DNA of 64,000 nucleotides from assembly GCF_029623755.1 (NCBI RefSeq), contig NZ_CP121106.1, positions 1,747,001-1,811,000 of the forward strand, written 5' to 3'. Below the pieces are notes generated by a model, which was not told where the DNA came from, made no database searches, and saw only the letters and a list, made by a program, of their open reading frames with translations. Positions within the stretch are counted from its first letter, which is position 1. Every line of letters begins with the position of its first letter. The stretch is from Altererythrobacter sp. CAU 1644. Its GTDB lineage: Bacteria; Pseudomonadota; Alphaproteobacteria; Sphingomonadales; Sphingomonadaceae. Made by a program: the position numbers and the translations under genes. Shown here piece by piece: positions 26,773 through 36,146 of the stretch.

Positions 26773-27657
26773 ATGGATAAGAAGCATTCGGATCGCGATC
26801 TGACCGATCGCAAGTTTTACGCCGCCAGCCAGGAAGCCGCCTTTCACGACGCTGGACCGCACGAAACTCCCCAGACGCAGCACCCGGCCTATCGTCTGGC
26901 CTTCCGCGACACCGATTTCATGCTGCGCGACGAGCTGCGCCCGGTGCGATTCCAGCTAGAACTGCTCAAGCCCGAGATGCTGCTCGATGAAGCGCGCGTG
27001 GGCTCGACGCTCGTGGTGTATGGATCGGCGCGCATTCCTTCGCCCGAAGAGGCTGAGGCGAGGCTCGAAGCATCGAAGAATGACAGCGAGTACGACCAAC
27101 TCGTCGCAAAGAACCTCGCCGCCAAGGCGAAGTATTACGAGGAAGCCTACAAGCTGGCCAAGCTGGCGAGCGAGAAATCAATCGTCGAGGACGGCAAGCG
27201 CCAGTTCGTCGTTTGCTCGGGCGGCGGCCCTTCGATCATGGAAGCGGCCAATCGGGGCGCATCGGATGCCGGGGCGGAGTCGATCGGCCTCAATATAATC
27301 CTGCCGCACGAACAGGCTCCCAATGCCTATGTCACGCCCTATCTCTCGCTCAATTTCCACTACTTCGCGCTACGCAAGATGCATTTCCTGTTACGCGCAC
27401 GTGCAGTGGCGGTATTTCCGGGCGGGTTCGGAACCTTCGACGAGTTCTTCGAGCTACTGACGCTGATCCAGACCGGCAAGATGAAGCCGATCCCTATCCT
27501 GCTGTTCGGCAAGGATTTCTGGAGCCGGGTCGTCAATTTCGAGGCGATTGCGGAGGAAGGGACTATTTCGAAGCGCGATCTCGAATTGTTCCGCTGGTGT
27601 GAAACGGCCGAGGATGCCTGGTGTCACATCGCCGAATTCTACGACCTCGATTGCTGA
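26773..27657 (+). CDS. LOG-family protein (TIGR00730-like Rossmann fold)
   Basis: A 294-residue protein with the LOG signature PGGFGTFDEFFELLTLIQTGK near 220 and an upstream nucleotide-binding region FVVCSGGGPSIMEAANRGA. LOG enzymes hydrolyse nucleoside 5'-monophosphates (cytokinin-activating type in plants); this longer form has an extra N-terminal part of about 75 residues, common in proteobacterial type II LOGs. ATG 26773 has a GGAG six bases ahead. It is convergent with thiD. Confidence 0.82.
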   Translation: MDKKHSDRDLTDRKFYAASQEAAFHDAGPHETPQTQHPAYRLAFRDTDFMLRDELRPVRFQLELLKPEMLLDEARVGSTLVVYGSARIPSPEEAEARLEASKNDSEYDQLVAKNLAAKAKYYEEAYKLAKLASEKSIVEDGKRQFVVCSGGGPSIMEAANRGASDAGAESIGLNIILPHEQAPNAYVTPYLSLNFHYFALRKMHFLLRARAVAVFPGGFGTFDEFFELLTLIQTGKMKPIPILLFGKDFWSRVVNFEAIAEEGTISKRDLELFRWCETAEDAWCHIAEFYDLDC

Positions 27658-28467
27658 TCACAGCTTCCTGACGGCTTGATGGCCGAGCGGCCCGTTGCCC
27701 TCGCCAAAACCGGGTGCAAGTTCGATCGCGCGATAGACGAATTGCCGGGCCAATCGCACCGCGTGCTCCATCGGTTGCCCGTGACCGAGCATGGTGGCGA
27801 TGGCACTCGACAGGGTGCAGCCGGTTCCGTGAGTATGGGGGGTGTCGATCCGAGCATGGTCGAAAGCGACCGCGCGCTCACCATTAGGGCCCAGGAGCGT
27901 GTCGATCACCCGGTTATCCTCGGTATGGCCGCCCTTCGCGAGGACGTAGCAGCCGTGCTTTTCGGCCATTTCCAGCGCGGCTTCGCGCATCAATTCGACC
28001 GTGCGCAAATTGCGGCCGGCAAGGTGCTCGAGTTCGGGCAGATTGGGGGTAATGATGGTAGCGCGCCCAAACAGCATGTCGCGCAGCATCGCCACGGTAT
28101 CGGGAGCGATCAGCGCGGCGCCCGAGGTGGCGATCATGACCGGATCGAGCACGACGGGAACGGCAGGATCGATCTTCTCCAGGGCAAGCGCGACGTTGCT
28201 CACGATCTCACTGTCGTGGAGCATTCCGATCTTGATCGCATCGACACCGATATCCCCGACGCAGGAGGCGATCTGCGTCGCGACGAATTCGCCTGACATC
28301 GGCGCGATTGCCTGCACCCCGATGCTGTTCTGTGCGGTGGCGGCCGTGATCGCTGTCATCGCGTAACCACCCAGCATGGTGATGGTCTTGATATCGGCCT
28401 GGATCCCGGCACCGCCCGAACTGTCGGAGCCGGCGATCGAGAGAATGCGGGGCGGCGCTTTGGTCAC
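27658..28467 (-). CDS. thiD: Hydroxymethylpyrimidine/phosphomethylpyrimidine kinase
   Basis: A 269-residue ribokinase-fold enzyme that phosphorylates HMP and HMP-P for thiamin synthesis. Visible features are ILSIAGSDSSGGAGIQADIKT at the N-terminus, ITPNLPELEHLAG, and the anion-hole/catalytic motif THGTGCTLSSAIA near 210. It begins with GTG at 28467, overlapping the DUF1272 stop (GTGA). No TPP riboswitch is visible upstream, because it is internal to a glmM-DUF1272-thiD operon. Confidence 0.92.
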   Translation of the reverse strand: MTKAPPRILSIAGSDSSGGAGIQADIKTITMLGGYAMTAITAATAQNSIGVQAIAPMSGEFVATQIASCVGDIGVDAIKIGMLHDSEIVSNVALALEKIDPAVPVVLDPVMIATSGAALIAPDTVAMLRDMLFGRATIITPNLPELEHLAGRNLRTVELMREAALEMAEKHGCYVLAKGGHTEDNRVIDTLLGPNGERAVAFDHARIDTPHTHGTGCTLSSAIATMLGHGQPMEHAVRLARQFVYRAIELAPGFGEGNGPLGHQAVRKL

Positions 28468-28688
28468 CCCTGGAATTTCCGCTCGGTCGAAGGCGGATAT
28501 TTCTCATGCAGCTTCTTCGCCCGGGTCGGACGGTCCATCAATTCACCGCCGCAATTGGGGCACACATCATCGAGCTCTTCGGCGCAGGTGACGCAGAAGG
28601 TGCATTCGAAGCTGCAAATGAAGGCGCCAGGCGTCTCCGCAGGGAGATCGGTTCCGCAACGCTCGCAGTCGGGGCGCATTTCAAGCAT
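28464..28688 (-). CDS. DUF1272 cysteine-rich zinc-finger-like protein
   Basis: A 74-residue protein with nine cysteines in CxxC-type pairs (CERC, CSFEC-TFC-VTC, CPNC), the DUF1272 family pattern, probably binding two zinc ions. The start ATG at 28688 overlaps the last base of the glmM stop (TGATG), and its own stop overlaps the thiD start, so all three are translationally coupled. The function of the family is unknown. Confidence 0.85.
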   Translation of the reverse strand: MLEMRPDCERCGTDLPAETPGAFICSFECTFCVTCAEELDDVCPNCGGELMDRPTRAKKLHEKYPPSTERKFQG

Positions 28689-30025
28689 CAGGCTGCCTCC
28701 TCCACTGCCTTGCAAATGCGGTCGACCACCGCTTTGACCTGCGCCTCGTCGTCCCCTTCGGCCATTACGCGTATGACCGGTTCGGTGCCCGACGGGCGGA
28801 TAACGAGCCGACCCTTGCCTTCCAGTTCAGCTTCCGCATCGGCGATGACGCGCTGGACATTGCCGTCCTCGAGCGGCTTTCCGCCGGAGTAGCGGACATT
28901 CTTGAGCAGTTGCGGGACCGGATCGAACAGGTGGAGCATTTCGCTTGCCGGCTGGCCCGAGCGAACCAGGCTGGCGAGTACGCGCATTGAGGCAACCGTA
29001 CCGTCGCCGGTCGTCGCATGATCGAGCAGGATCATGTGCCCCGACTGCTCGCCGCCGAGGTTGAAGCCGCCTTCCTTCATGCGCTCCAAAACGTAACGGT
29101 CGCCAACCTTGGTGCGTTCGAGCGTCAGCCCCTGGCTCTGCAGATAGCGTTCGAGCCCTAGGTTCGACATCACCGTGGCGACCACTCCGCCGCCACGCAG
29201 CGAACCCTTTTCCGCCATGCGGGTAGCGATCAGCGCCATCAATTGGTCGCCATCGACCTTCTGGCCCTTCTCATCGACGACGATCAGGCGATCGGCATCC
29301 CCATCGAGTGCAATCCCGATATGAGCGCCTTCCTCGACGACCTTGGCCTGTAGCGCCTCGATCGAAGTGGAACCGACCTTGTCGTTGATGTTGGTGCCGT
29401 TGGGGGTGACGCCGATCGTCACCACTTCGGCACCAAGCTCCCAGATCGCGGAAGGGGCCACTTGGTAGGCGGCGCCGTTCGCGCAGTCGACCACCACCTT
29501 GAGATCGTCGAATCGGGTGTCATCCGATACCGACTGCTTGACTGCGTGGATGTAGCGGCCGCGGGCATCGTCAATGCGGCGAGCCCGACCGATCCTGGTT
29601 GCGTCGGCCAGACGCGGTTCCTGTTCGAGCAGCGCCTCGATAGCCAGTTCGTCTTCATCCGACAGCTTGAAGCCGTCGGGTCCGAACAGCTTGATCCCGT
29701 TGTCCTCATAGGGATTGTGGCTGGCGGAGATCATCACGCCCAGGTCGGCGCGCATTTCGCGGGTGAGGAGTGCGATAGCGGGCGTGGGCAGCGGACCGGT
29801 CATGATCACGTCCATGCCGACGCTGGTAAATCCGGCCACCAGCGCGCTCTCCATCATGTAACCCGAGAGTCGTGTATCCTTGCCGATCACGACGCGGTGG
29901 CGGTGGTCGCCGCGAACAAAATGCGCGCCAGCCGCCTGCCCCACACGCATGGCCATCGCGGCGGTCATCACATCCTGATTGGTGCGGCCCCTAATTCCGT
30001 CGGTGCCGAAAAACTTGCGTACCAT
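28688..30025 (-). CDS. glmM: Phosphoglucosamine mutase
   Basis: A 445-residue alpha-phosphohexomutase that converts glucosamine-6-P to glucosamine-1-P for peptidoglycan and LPS. It has [11 protein letters not shown] at the N-terminus, the phosphoserine loop [15 protein letters not shown] (about 100), the metal loop [11 protein letters not shown] and the sugar-binding GEQSGHMI; the phosphate-binding [12 protein letters not shown] is near the C-terminus. I chose ATG 30025, the family-typical [10 protein letters not shown] start. Length is typical. Confidence 0.94.
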   Translation of the reverse strand: MVRKFFGTDGIRGRTNQDVMTAAMAMRVGQAAGAHFVRGDHRHRVVIGKDTRLSGYMMESALVAGFTSVGMDVIMTGPLPTPAIALLTREMRADLGVMISASHNPYEDNGIKLFGPDGFKLSDEDELAIEALLEQEPRLADATRIGRARRIDDARGRYIHAVKQSVSDDTRFDDLKVVVDCANGAAYQVAPSAIWELGAEVVTIGVTPNGTNINDKVGSTSIEALQAKVVEEGAHIGIALDGDADRLIVVDEKGQKVDGDQLMALIATRMAEKGSLRGGGVVATVMSNLGLERYLQSQGLTLERTKVGDRYVLERMKEGGFNLGGEQSGHMILLDHATTGDGTVASMRVLASLVRSGQPASEMLHLFDPVPQLLKNVRYSGGKPLEDGNVQRVIADAEAELEGKGRLVIRPSGTEPVIRVMAEGDDEAQVKAVVDRICKAVEEAA

Positions 30026-30135
30026 CGCTTCAATGCGTCCCTTGTCGATCGAGCGGCGGGCATGGTTGGGACCCGCCAGATTGCCAGTCGCTTCTGGCGC
30101 GGTTATCGCCCGAAGGGAAGGGGAGGGGGACAGTT

Positions 30136-31392
30136 TTGACAAGTCAGCCTGCAGAGCGTTTCGAACTGGTCACCATCCGCCTGCCGGTGGTGTGGACATT
30201 CCTCGGCCTCGTGGCGGGGTTGGCGCTCGGTGCTTTGCTGGGACAGACCGCATTCATCGATCGGATCCTGGTGGTGTCAGAGCCGATCGGGACGCTGTGG
30301 CTGCGTGCGCTCCAGATGACGATCATTCCGCTGGTCGCCAGCCTGCTCGTGCTCGGTATCGCCCAGATGGTGGGTGCGGCGCGGGCAGGCGCGGCGGCGC
30401 GGCGGTTTGTCACCCTGGTGTTCATTATCCTCATCGCGAGCGGGTTGACGACCGCGGTCCTCATGCCGCTGCTGCTCGAAGTCTTTCCGATCCCCACATC
30501 TGCAGTAGGGTTCCTTTCCGAAGTGCCCGAGGGCGAACAGCAATTGCCGGGCCTTGGCGATTTCGTGACCTCGCTCGTGGCCTCCAATGTGATCGCGGCG
30601 GCGGCGGACACGGCGATGCTACCGCTGACGATCTTCTTCGCCGTCCTGGCAATCGCAATCACGCGGCTGCCGGAGGGGCAGCGTGCGAGTCTGCTCGGCC
30701 TGTTCCACGCGCTCGGCAATGCAATGCTCATCATCATCGGCTGGGTGTTGTGGGTGGCGCCGATCGGCGTTTTCGCGCTTGCCCTTGGGGTGGCTGCTCG
30801 CAGCGGAGGCGGCGCATTCGCCGCATTGGCCCACTACATCCTGGTGGTTTCCGCGATGGGCCTGGTCGTCCTGTTCGGCGCCTATCTGGTGGCGTTCTTC
30901 GTCGGCAGGAAATCGCCATTGGCATTCGCGCAGGCCATGATTCCGGCCCAGGCCGTCGCGCTTTCGACCCAGAGCTCGTTGGCGAGCTTGCCGGCCATGC
31001 TCGACAGCTCGAATCGTCTCGGGCTGCGGCAGAGCACGTCGGAATTCGTGTTACCGCTGGCTGTGGCGGTGTTCCGGGCAACCAGTCCGGCAATGAACAT
31101 GGCGGTAGCCGTCTATGTCGCGCATCTTGCAGGCGTGACACTCAACCCGATGCTGCTCGCAGCAGGGATCGCGGTCGCCTTCATCATCTCGATCGGTTCG
31201 GTCAGCCTGCCGGGCTCGATCAGCTTCGTGATCTCGGTGGGGCCGATTGCGCTGGCGATGGGCGTTCCCATCGAACCCCTCGCGCTGCTGGTTGCGGTCG
31301 AGATGTTGCCCGACATCATGCGCACGCTGGGCAATGTCACGATGAACGTGGCGGTGGCGAGCGCCGTTGATCGTGTGGGCCCCGCAGACTAG
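30136..31392 (+). CDS. Dicarboxylate/amino acid:cation symporter (DAACS)
   Basis: A 418-residue SDF-family secondary transporter with eight or so helices and two re-entrant regions: the serine-rich first loop SLASLPAML preceded by ALSTQSS, and the later [12 protein letters not shown] (in place of the NMDGT motif) and [14 protein letters not shown]. The NMDGT sodium-site motif is altered here to SPAMN, so cation coupling may differ from GltP/GltT. It starts with TTG 30136 behind GGGAGGGGGA. It is divergent from glmM by 110 bp. The substrate is probably a dicarboxylate or acidic amino acid. Confidence 0.82.
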   Translation: MTSQPAERFELVTIRLPVVWTFLGLVAGLALGALLGQTAFIDRILVVSEPIGTLWLRALQMTIIPLVASLLVLGIAQMVGAARAGAAARRFVTLVFIILIASGLTTAVLMPLLLEVFPIPTSAVGFLSEVPEGEQQLPGLGDFVTSLVASNVIAAAADTAMLPLTIFFAVLAIAITRLPEGQRASLLGLFHALGNAMLIIIGWVLWVAPIGVFALALGVAARSGGGAFAALAHYILVVSAMGLVVLFGAYLVAFFVGRKSPLAFAQAMIPAQAVALSTQSSLASLPAMLDSSNRLGLRQSTSEFVLPLAVAVFRATSPAMNMAVAVYVAHLAGVTLNPMLLAAGIAVAFIISIGSVSLPGSISFVISVGPIALAMGVPIEPLALLVAVEMLPDIMRTLGNVTMNVAVASAVDRVGPAD

Positions 31393-31479
31393 CGCTGATT
31401 TCGCATAAGAATTGCAACCAATCCCCTGTCCGAGCGTTCTAGCCTAGGACGTTCAATCACTGCACTTAATGGAGCAATC

Positions 31480-32079
31480 ATGGCTTTCGAACTGATGCCT
31501 CTCCCCTATTCCGACGATGCGCTCGATCCGGCGGTTTCGGCGGAAACCCTCTCGTTTCATCATGGCAAGCACCACCAGGCCTATATCGACAAGACCAATG
31601 CGGCGGTGGACGGCGACCAATCGCTGGAAGAGGTTATCGCGGGTGCGCGAGGTTCGAACCAGGGGCTATTCAACAACTCGGCGCAGAGCTGGAATCACGG
31701 ATTCTATTGGCACTCCATGGCCGCAGACGGCGGCTCGCCTTCGGACGAACTCAAGGCGATGATCGACGACGCTTTCGGCTCGTTGGATGAATTGAAGCAG
31801 CAACTGAAGGATCGTGGCGCGGGCCACTTCGCCAGTGGCTGGGTCTGGCTGGCCGAAAAGGACGGCAAGCTTTCGATCGAGGAAACCCACGATGGCGACA
31901 CGCTGGCCGACAGCGACTTCAACCCGCTGCTGACGATCGATGTATGGGAGCACGCCTATTACCTCGACCACCAGAACAAGCGCCCCGCCTACCTCGAAGC
32001 GGTGATCGATCACAAGCTCAACTGGAAGTTCGCATCAGAGAACCTCGCGCGCGGAACCACCTGGGAATATCCGTGCTGA
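31480..32079 (+). CDS. sodB: Superoxide dismutase, Fe type
   Basis: A 199-residue cytosolic superoxide dismutase. Metal ligands are seen as HHGKHHQAYIDK (first His), SWNHGFYWH (second His) and DVWEHAYYLDHQN (Asp and His). The FNNSAQSWNH context and the glutamine placement suggest the iron or cambialistic form. ATG 31480 follows GGAGC. It ends at a strong terminator. Confidence 0.94.
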   Translation: MAFELMPLPYSDDALDPAVSAETLSFHHGKHHQAYIDKTNAAVDGDQSLEEVIAGARGSNQGLFNNSAQSWNHGFYWHSMAADGGSPSDELKAMIDDAFGSLDELKQQLKDRGAGHFASGWVWLAEKDGKLSIEETHDGDTLADSDFNPLLTIDVWEHAYYLDHQNKRPAYLEAVIDHKLNWKFASENLARGTTWEYPC

Positions 32080-32103
32080 GGTAAAGCGTTTCGGCAATTC
32101 GAG

Positions 32104-32144
32104 AGGCCCGCTCACCAATCCGTTGGGGCGGGCCTTTCTTTTTC
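32104..32144 (+). terminator. Rho-independent terminator after sodB
   Basis: An 8-bp stem AGGCCCGC (32104-32111) / GCGGGCCT (32128-32135) followed by TTCTTTTTCT. The tail abuts the stop codon of the convergent PerM gene. Confidence 0.85.
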
Positions 32145-33337
32145 TATTCCGCGCCCTGGCGCGAACGCTCCTGATCTTCGCTACCAAGCCCCAGTAAGTC
32201 GGTCTTGAATAACGGCTCACCAAAAATGAACCCGATCAGGTTCGGCTTGCCGACATGGTCGAAGAATGCGGTCAGGGTCAGCAGGATCGGCACCGAAAGC
32301 AGGGCGCCGAACACCCCCCACACCCACGAGAAATAGCTCAGGGCGATGAGGATCAGGACGGGATTCATCGTGAAACGCGCGCCCAGGATTGAAGGTGTGA
32401 CGATGTTCGATTCGACGGTATGCAGGCCGACGTAGGCGATTGCGGGCAGCAGCCCGATGAATAGCGTTTCCGCCGTTCCGATGCCGAACAGGGCCAGCAA
32501 GGCCGTCATCGCCAGGGGGCCGATGTAGGGCACGAAATTGAGAATCGCCGCAAGGCCTCCCCACATGAGCGGGGCCTCGACCCCCATCAACCAAGCTCCA
32601 GTGGCAACGATAATGCCGACCCCGGCGTTGATCCAGGCAACCGTCAGAATATAGGCGGCGACACGGTCCTGAACCTCGCGCATCACCCGCGCCGCCTTCA
32701 CCGAAGATCCGATATTGGCGCGATCGAGCAGCAGGTGACGCCGCAGGCGGACGCGCGCCTCGATCATGAAGAAGGTCATCAGGATCGTCAGCAGCGTCTC
32801 GATCAGTACAGTCGGTGTGGCGATGGCGAGCTGTTCGAGCATGCTGGGGCTCGCAAGGACGACTTCCCGCCCTTCGGTAGGGCCAATGATCTCCGACAGT
32901 TCGCGGTTGGCTGCACCGAGCCAGGCGAACCGGTCGCGCAATTCGGCAAATCTCTCCCCGATCGTCGCCATCATCCGCGGAAGCTGCTCGAAAAGTGCGG
33001 TCGCAGGCTGGAGCACCAGCCCGAGCGCGAGCAGGACGATCGCGAGAAACACAATCAGGGAACCGAGGGAGGCCAAGACATTCGGCAGCCCGAGCCGCGC
33101 GAGGCGATCGGCAAGCGGGGACAGAAGGATCGTCAGGATGAGCGCGGTGACGAGCGGCAGGAAAACGACCGACCCGATCGACAGGACGAAGGGTAGCGCG
33201 AGGAACAGGCCAATGCCGATAAGCATGACCAGAACCGAGATCAGCCGCAGTTCCTGCTCGGCAAAGGCCATGCGCTTGCTGCCGCCGACCGATCCGGGCT
33301 GCAACTGCTGCTGTGAGGATCGCTTTTCGCTCGTCAT
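32144..33337 (-). CDS. AI-2E family transporter / PerM-like permease
   Basis: A 397-residue membrane protein with the AI-2E/PerM topology: paired N-terminal helices, a soluble-looking middle (about 95-180), then LMWGGLAAILNFVPYIGPLAM and GVFGALLSVPILLTL, which are family signatures. Known members export autoinducer-2 or act as Na+/H+ antiporters; the substrate is undefined. It lies 87 bp downstream of ecfG on the same strand and may be partly read through from the stress operon. The start is ATG 33337. Confidence 0.82.
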   Translation of the reverse strand: MTSEKRSSQQQLQPGSVGGSKRMAFAEQELRLISVLVMLIGIGLFLALPFVLSIGSVVFLPLVTALILTILLSPLADRLARLGLPNVLASLGSLIVFLAIVLLALGLVLQPATALFEQLPRMMATIGERFAELRDRFAWLGAANRELSEIIGPTEGREVVLASPSMLEQLAIATPTVLIETLLTILMTFFMIEARVRLRRHLLLDRANIGSSVKAARVMREVQDRVAAYILTVAWINAGVGIIVATGAWLMGVEAPLMWGGLAAILNFVPYIGPLAMTALLALFGIGTAETLFIGLLPAIAYVGLHTVESNIVTPSILGARFTMNPVLILIALSYFSWVWGVFGALLSVPILLTLTAFFDHVGKPNLIGFIFGEPLFKTDLLGLGSEDQERSRQGAE

Positions 33338-33424
33338 CGACGGTCTATCTGCGCGAGCGGCCAGTTTCGGGCAAGACCGCCGATTGTGTGGGCGAAATTT
33401 CCCCGGCTCAACGTTGCGCGGATG

Positions 33425-34036
33425 TCAGTCCTTGGCGGCTGCGACACCATTGCCTGCCGCAACCTCGTCAAGCTCCTCGAGGATCGCCCGGTGCGCCCGC
33501 GCATCGTCGATCGAGCGCTGCGGGATGTCGCCATCCTCAAGCATCGACGTCAGCGCGGCACGCGCACGGCCGACTCTGCTCTTGATCGTACCGATGGCGC
33601 AGCCGCAAATCTCTGCCGCTTCCTCATAGGAAAAGCCGCCGGCCCCGACCAGCAGGAGTGCTTCGCGCCGTTCCGGCGGAAGAGTCAGCAGGGCGCGATG
33701 CATATCGGACAGATGGATCGGCTCCTCCTGCCCGGCGGGCGCTGTCAGAATTCGCTCGGCAACGCCTTCGTCATATTCACCGCGGAAGCGATTGCGCCGC
33801 ATGTCGGTGAGATAGGCGTTGCGCAGGATGACGAAGGTCCAAGCGCGCATCGACGTACCGGGCTCGAACCGTTCCTGTGCCGCCCACGCCTTGAGCATGG
33901 TTTCCTGGACGAGGTCGTCGGCCATGTCGGGTCGCCCGCAAAGCCCACGCGCAAAGGCGCGAAGGTGGGGGACCACCTCGGTCAATTCCCGCTTGAAATC
34001 GGCCAATTCTTCGGCCGTTCTTTTGCTTTTTGCCAT
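33425..34036 (-). CDS. ecfG: EcfG, general stress response sigma factor
   Basis: A 203-residue ECF15-type sigma factor: region 2 (about 20-90; PHLRAFARGLCGRPDMADDLVQET, RAWTFVILRNAY) and region 4 (about 110-165; LPPERREALLLVGAGGFSYEEAA). In alphaproteobacteria EcfG is held by NepR and freed when PhyR is phosphorylated. ATG 34036 overlaps the nepR stop (TGATG). The locus carries nepR, a kinase and phyR, so identity is firm. A C-terminal 35-residue tail is Ala/Glu-rich. Confidence 0.93.
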   Translation of the reverse strand: MAKSKRTAEELADFKRELTEVVPHLRAFARGLCGRPDMADDLVQETMLKAWAAQERFEPGTSMRAWTFVILRNAYLTDMRRNRFRGEYDEGVAERILTAPAGQEEPIHLSDMHRALLTLPPERREALLLVGAGGFSYEEAAEICGCAIGTIKSRVGRARAALTSMLEDGDIPQRSIDDARAHRAILEELDEVAAGNGVAAAKD

Positions 34037-34248
34037 CAGGCCCCGTCGCCTTGGCTGCTGCCGCTCGATCCCGACTCGTCCAACTTGGAAAGTAAGTCTT
34101 TGAAACTATCCGGTATTGGTTCGTCAACGACAGAATCGTAAAGTTTGCGAAGGCCGTCCGCCCAGCCAGGTGTCTTATCCTGCGATCGGGTAGCGTTATT
34201 GGCCTGCTTGTTTGGAGTATTTCCCGCTTTGGGTTTCTCGGAAGTCAT
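34036..34248 (-). CDS. nepR: NepR, anti-sigma factor of EcfG
   Basis: A 70-residue protein with a disordered N-terminus and the NepR core WADGLRKLYDSVVDEPIPDSF followed by DLLSKLDES. Its two helices bind either EcfG or phosphorylated PhyR (partner switching, established in Methylobacterium and Caulobacter). I chose ATG 34248; longer readings have no family match and cross the promoter. It is coupled to ecfG. Confidence 0.92.
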   Translation of the reverse strand: MTSEKPKAGNTPNKQANNATRSQDKTPGWADGLRKLYDSVVDEPIPDSFKDLLSKLDESGSSGSSQGDGA

Positions 34249-34327
34249 GCTTGTCTGGATGCCCCTCGCATGTCGTGCCTCTTTCCTGCGTCCCCGGGAA
34301 TTGCCCGCCATTAAATGAAGTGCTTGG

Positions 34328-34352
34328 GGAACGATAGGCAGTCCCTTTGGTT
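34328..34352 (+). promoter_or_regulatory. Near-consensus EcfG promoter of the kinase gene, overlapping the nepR promoter
   Basis: GGAAC (34328-34332), 16 bases, GGTT (34349-34352), one mismatch from CGTT. It occupies the same base pairs as the divergent nepR promoter, offset by two. Confidence 0.5.
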
Positions 34353-34354
34353 CC
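34330..34354 (-). promoter_or_regulatory. EcfG-dependent promoter of nepR-ecfG
   Basis: On the minus strand, GGAAC (34354-34350), 16 bases, CGTT (34333-34330): an exact GGAAC-N16-CGTT match, so the operon is autoregulated. Confidence 0.85.
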
Positions 34355-34382
34355 CACCACACGAAGGGGTTTCTGTAGACGC

Positions 34383-36068
34383 ATGAACGTAATGGCTGAA
34401 CGGGGCAGTGCGGCAAATGGTCGCGGGCGCACGACGCGCTGGCTGATCGGATACCCGCGCGCCATCCCAGTCGGAATATTCATTGCCATTGCTGCCATTA
34501 CCAGCCTGAGTGTCTTTGCGATCGAACGCGGAGAACGCCAACGCGAAGACTCCCTGATGCGCGCGACCGCGCAGGCGGTTGTATCCGGCCTCGAACGTCG
34601 CGGTAATACCAGCTCGTCCTACCTGCGCGCGGGCGCTGCGCTGTTCACGACGGTGGACGATGTAAACCTCTCCTTGTTCCGTCGATTTGTGAGCGAACTC
34701 CGCCTCGACTCCGACTATCGCGGTGCCGACGGGATCGGCTGGGCGGAAGCGATCAGTGCCGCGGAAATCACTGCCTACGAGCAGCGCATAGGGAGCGAGA
34801 TGCCCACGCGGATAACGGTGACGACGCGCAGCAAGGGTGCGCCCGAGGTCCTTGTCCCCGTTACCTATCTCGAACCCGATACCGCCCGCAATCGGCGTGC
34901 CCTTGGATTCGACATGTACTCGGAAAGTATGCGTCGCGCTGCGATGGACGAGGCGGTCCGGATGGTGCGGCCGACTGCATCAGGCAAAGTCGTACTGCTG
35001 CAGGAGGGTGGCGAGGACGCTCCCGGCTTCCTCGTCTACATGCCGGTATTCGATCGCGACTTTGCGGATCTCGACTTGAAGGGGTTCATCTACAGCCCTT
35101 TCAATGCCCAGCAGTTCCTGGAGGATTCGATCGAAACCGATACTCTCGGCGGACGCGGCGTGCGCTTTTTCGATGGAGAAGCGAATTCGCAAAACCTTCT
35201 GGCGGAGCTCGAGCCCGAGAATCGCACCGGCTTGATCGTGCGCCAGGAAGTCGAGATCGCCAATCGGCCCATGCTGGTCGAGATCGAATCGAACAAGGTC
35301 GACATGCTCTCGTCGCTCTCGATGGCGACGCTGCTGTTCGGATTGGCTGTCGCCAGCCTGCTGATGCTGGTCTCGCGGTTGCTGGCGCAGCAGGCCAAGG
35401 AGGACGAGAGGGCCATCGAGTTCTTCCGTGAGCAGAACTCGATCCGCGACTCGCTGGCGCGTGAACTCAATCATCGGGTCAAGAACACGCTAGCAAACGT
35501 GCTCTCGATCGTTTCCCTGACCCGTCGTCGTACGGACGATGTCGGCGAATTCGCCGATGGCCTGGCCGAGCGCGTGAGAGCGCTTTCGGCCACCCATGCA
35601 TTGCTGACGCAATCGGAATGGGGCGTCACCCCGGTTCGTGCGATCATCGAAGAGGAACTGGCCCCTTATGTCGATGATCCCGAGACAGCGCTGGTGCTCG
35701 ACGGCCCCGATGTGGGGCTCGCACCCAATGACGCGCTTACGCTCGGCATGGCCATCCACGAGCTTGCGACCAATGCGGCAAAATACGGCGCGCTCAGCAC
35801 GCCCGAGGGGCGGGTGAACGTCGAGTGGTATCTGGTGAATGAGGGCCTGATGCAATTGGAGTGGAGCGAAAGCGGGGGGCCTGCGGTTTCCGAACTGCGT
35901 GAGCCGGGCTTCGGCACCGAATTGATCGAGAAGATCGTCGCACATGAGCTCAAGCACCCCGTCGAACTCGTGTTTGCCGAGACCGGCGTCCGCTGCGTCC
36001 TGCGAATTCCTGTCCGGGTTAGAGGCGAGTTCCAGATCCGCGAGCTACCGCCTCGTACTGGTCACTGA
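34383..36068 (+). CDS. CHASE-domain HWE/HRXXN sensor histidine kinase (PhyK-like)
   Basis: A 561-residue sensor kinase. TM1 is at about 24-44 (AIPVGIFIAIAAITSLSVFA), a periplasmic CHASE domain at about 70-270 (RADGIGW-type motif as GADGIGWAEAI), and TM2 near 320 (ATLLFGLAVASLLMLVS). The dimerisation/phosphoacceptor box is LNHRVKNTLANVLSIV, and the ATPase N-box is AIHELATNAAKYGAL with LEWSESGGP, the HWE/HRXXN signatures of kinases that phosphorylate PhyR. It is divergent from nepR-ecfG. I chose ATG 34383; ATG 34392 is a possible alternative. Confidence 0.88.
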   Translation: MNVMAERGSAANGRGRTTRWLIGYPRAIPVGIFIAIAAITSLSVFAIERGERQREDSLMRATAQAVVSGLERRGNTSSSYLRAGAALFTTVDDVNLSLFRRFVSELRLDSDYRGADGIGWAEAISAAEITAYEQRIGSEMPTRITVTTRSKGAPEVLVPVTYLEPDTARNRRALGFDMYSESMRRAAMDEAVRMVRPTASGKVVLLQEGGEDAPGFLVYMPVFDRDFADLDLKGFIYSPFNAQQFLEDSIETDTLGGRGVRFFDGEANSQNLLAELEPENRTGLIVRQEVEIANRPMLVEIESNKVDMLSSLSMATLLFGLAVASLLMLVSRLLAQQAKEDERAIEFFREQNSIRDSLARELNHRVKNTLANVLSIVSLTRRRTDDVGEFADGLAERVRALSATHALLTQSEWGVTPVRAIIEEELAPYVDDPETALVLDGPDVGLAPNDALTLGMAIHELATNAAKYGALSTPEGRVNVEWYLVNEGLMQLEWSESGGPAVSELREPGFGTELIEKIVAHELKHPVELVFAETGVRCVLRIPVRVRGEFQIRELPPRTGH

Positions 36069-36088
36069 TCCCGCTCGCTGAGAATCAG

Positions 36089-36126
36089 AAACCGGCCGCA
36101 ACATCGAAGTTACGACCGGTTTTCGT
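36089..36126 (+). terminator. Terminator between the kinase gene and phyR
   Basis: AAACCGG (36089-36095) and CCGGTTT (36116-36122) form the stem; an inner AAC/GTT adds pairing, and TTTTCGTT follows. It lies between convergent genes. Confidence 0.6.
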
Positions 36127-36146
36127 TCCGGACTTCCCGGGTCGCC

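Noticed and set aside
27658..30025. TPP or glucosamine riboswitch near thiD/glmM
   Set aside because: No conserved riboswitch core is visible in the 110-bp glmM-symporter gap, and thiD is internal to the operon.
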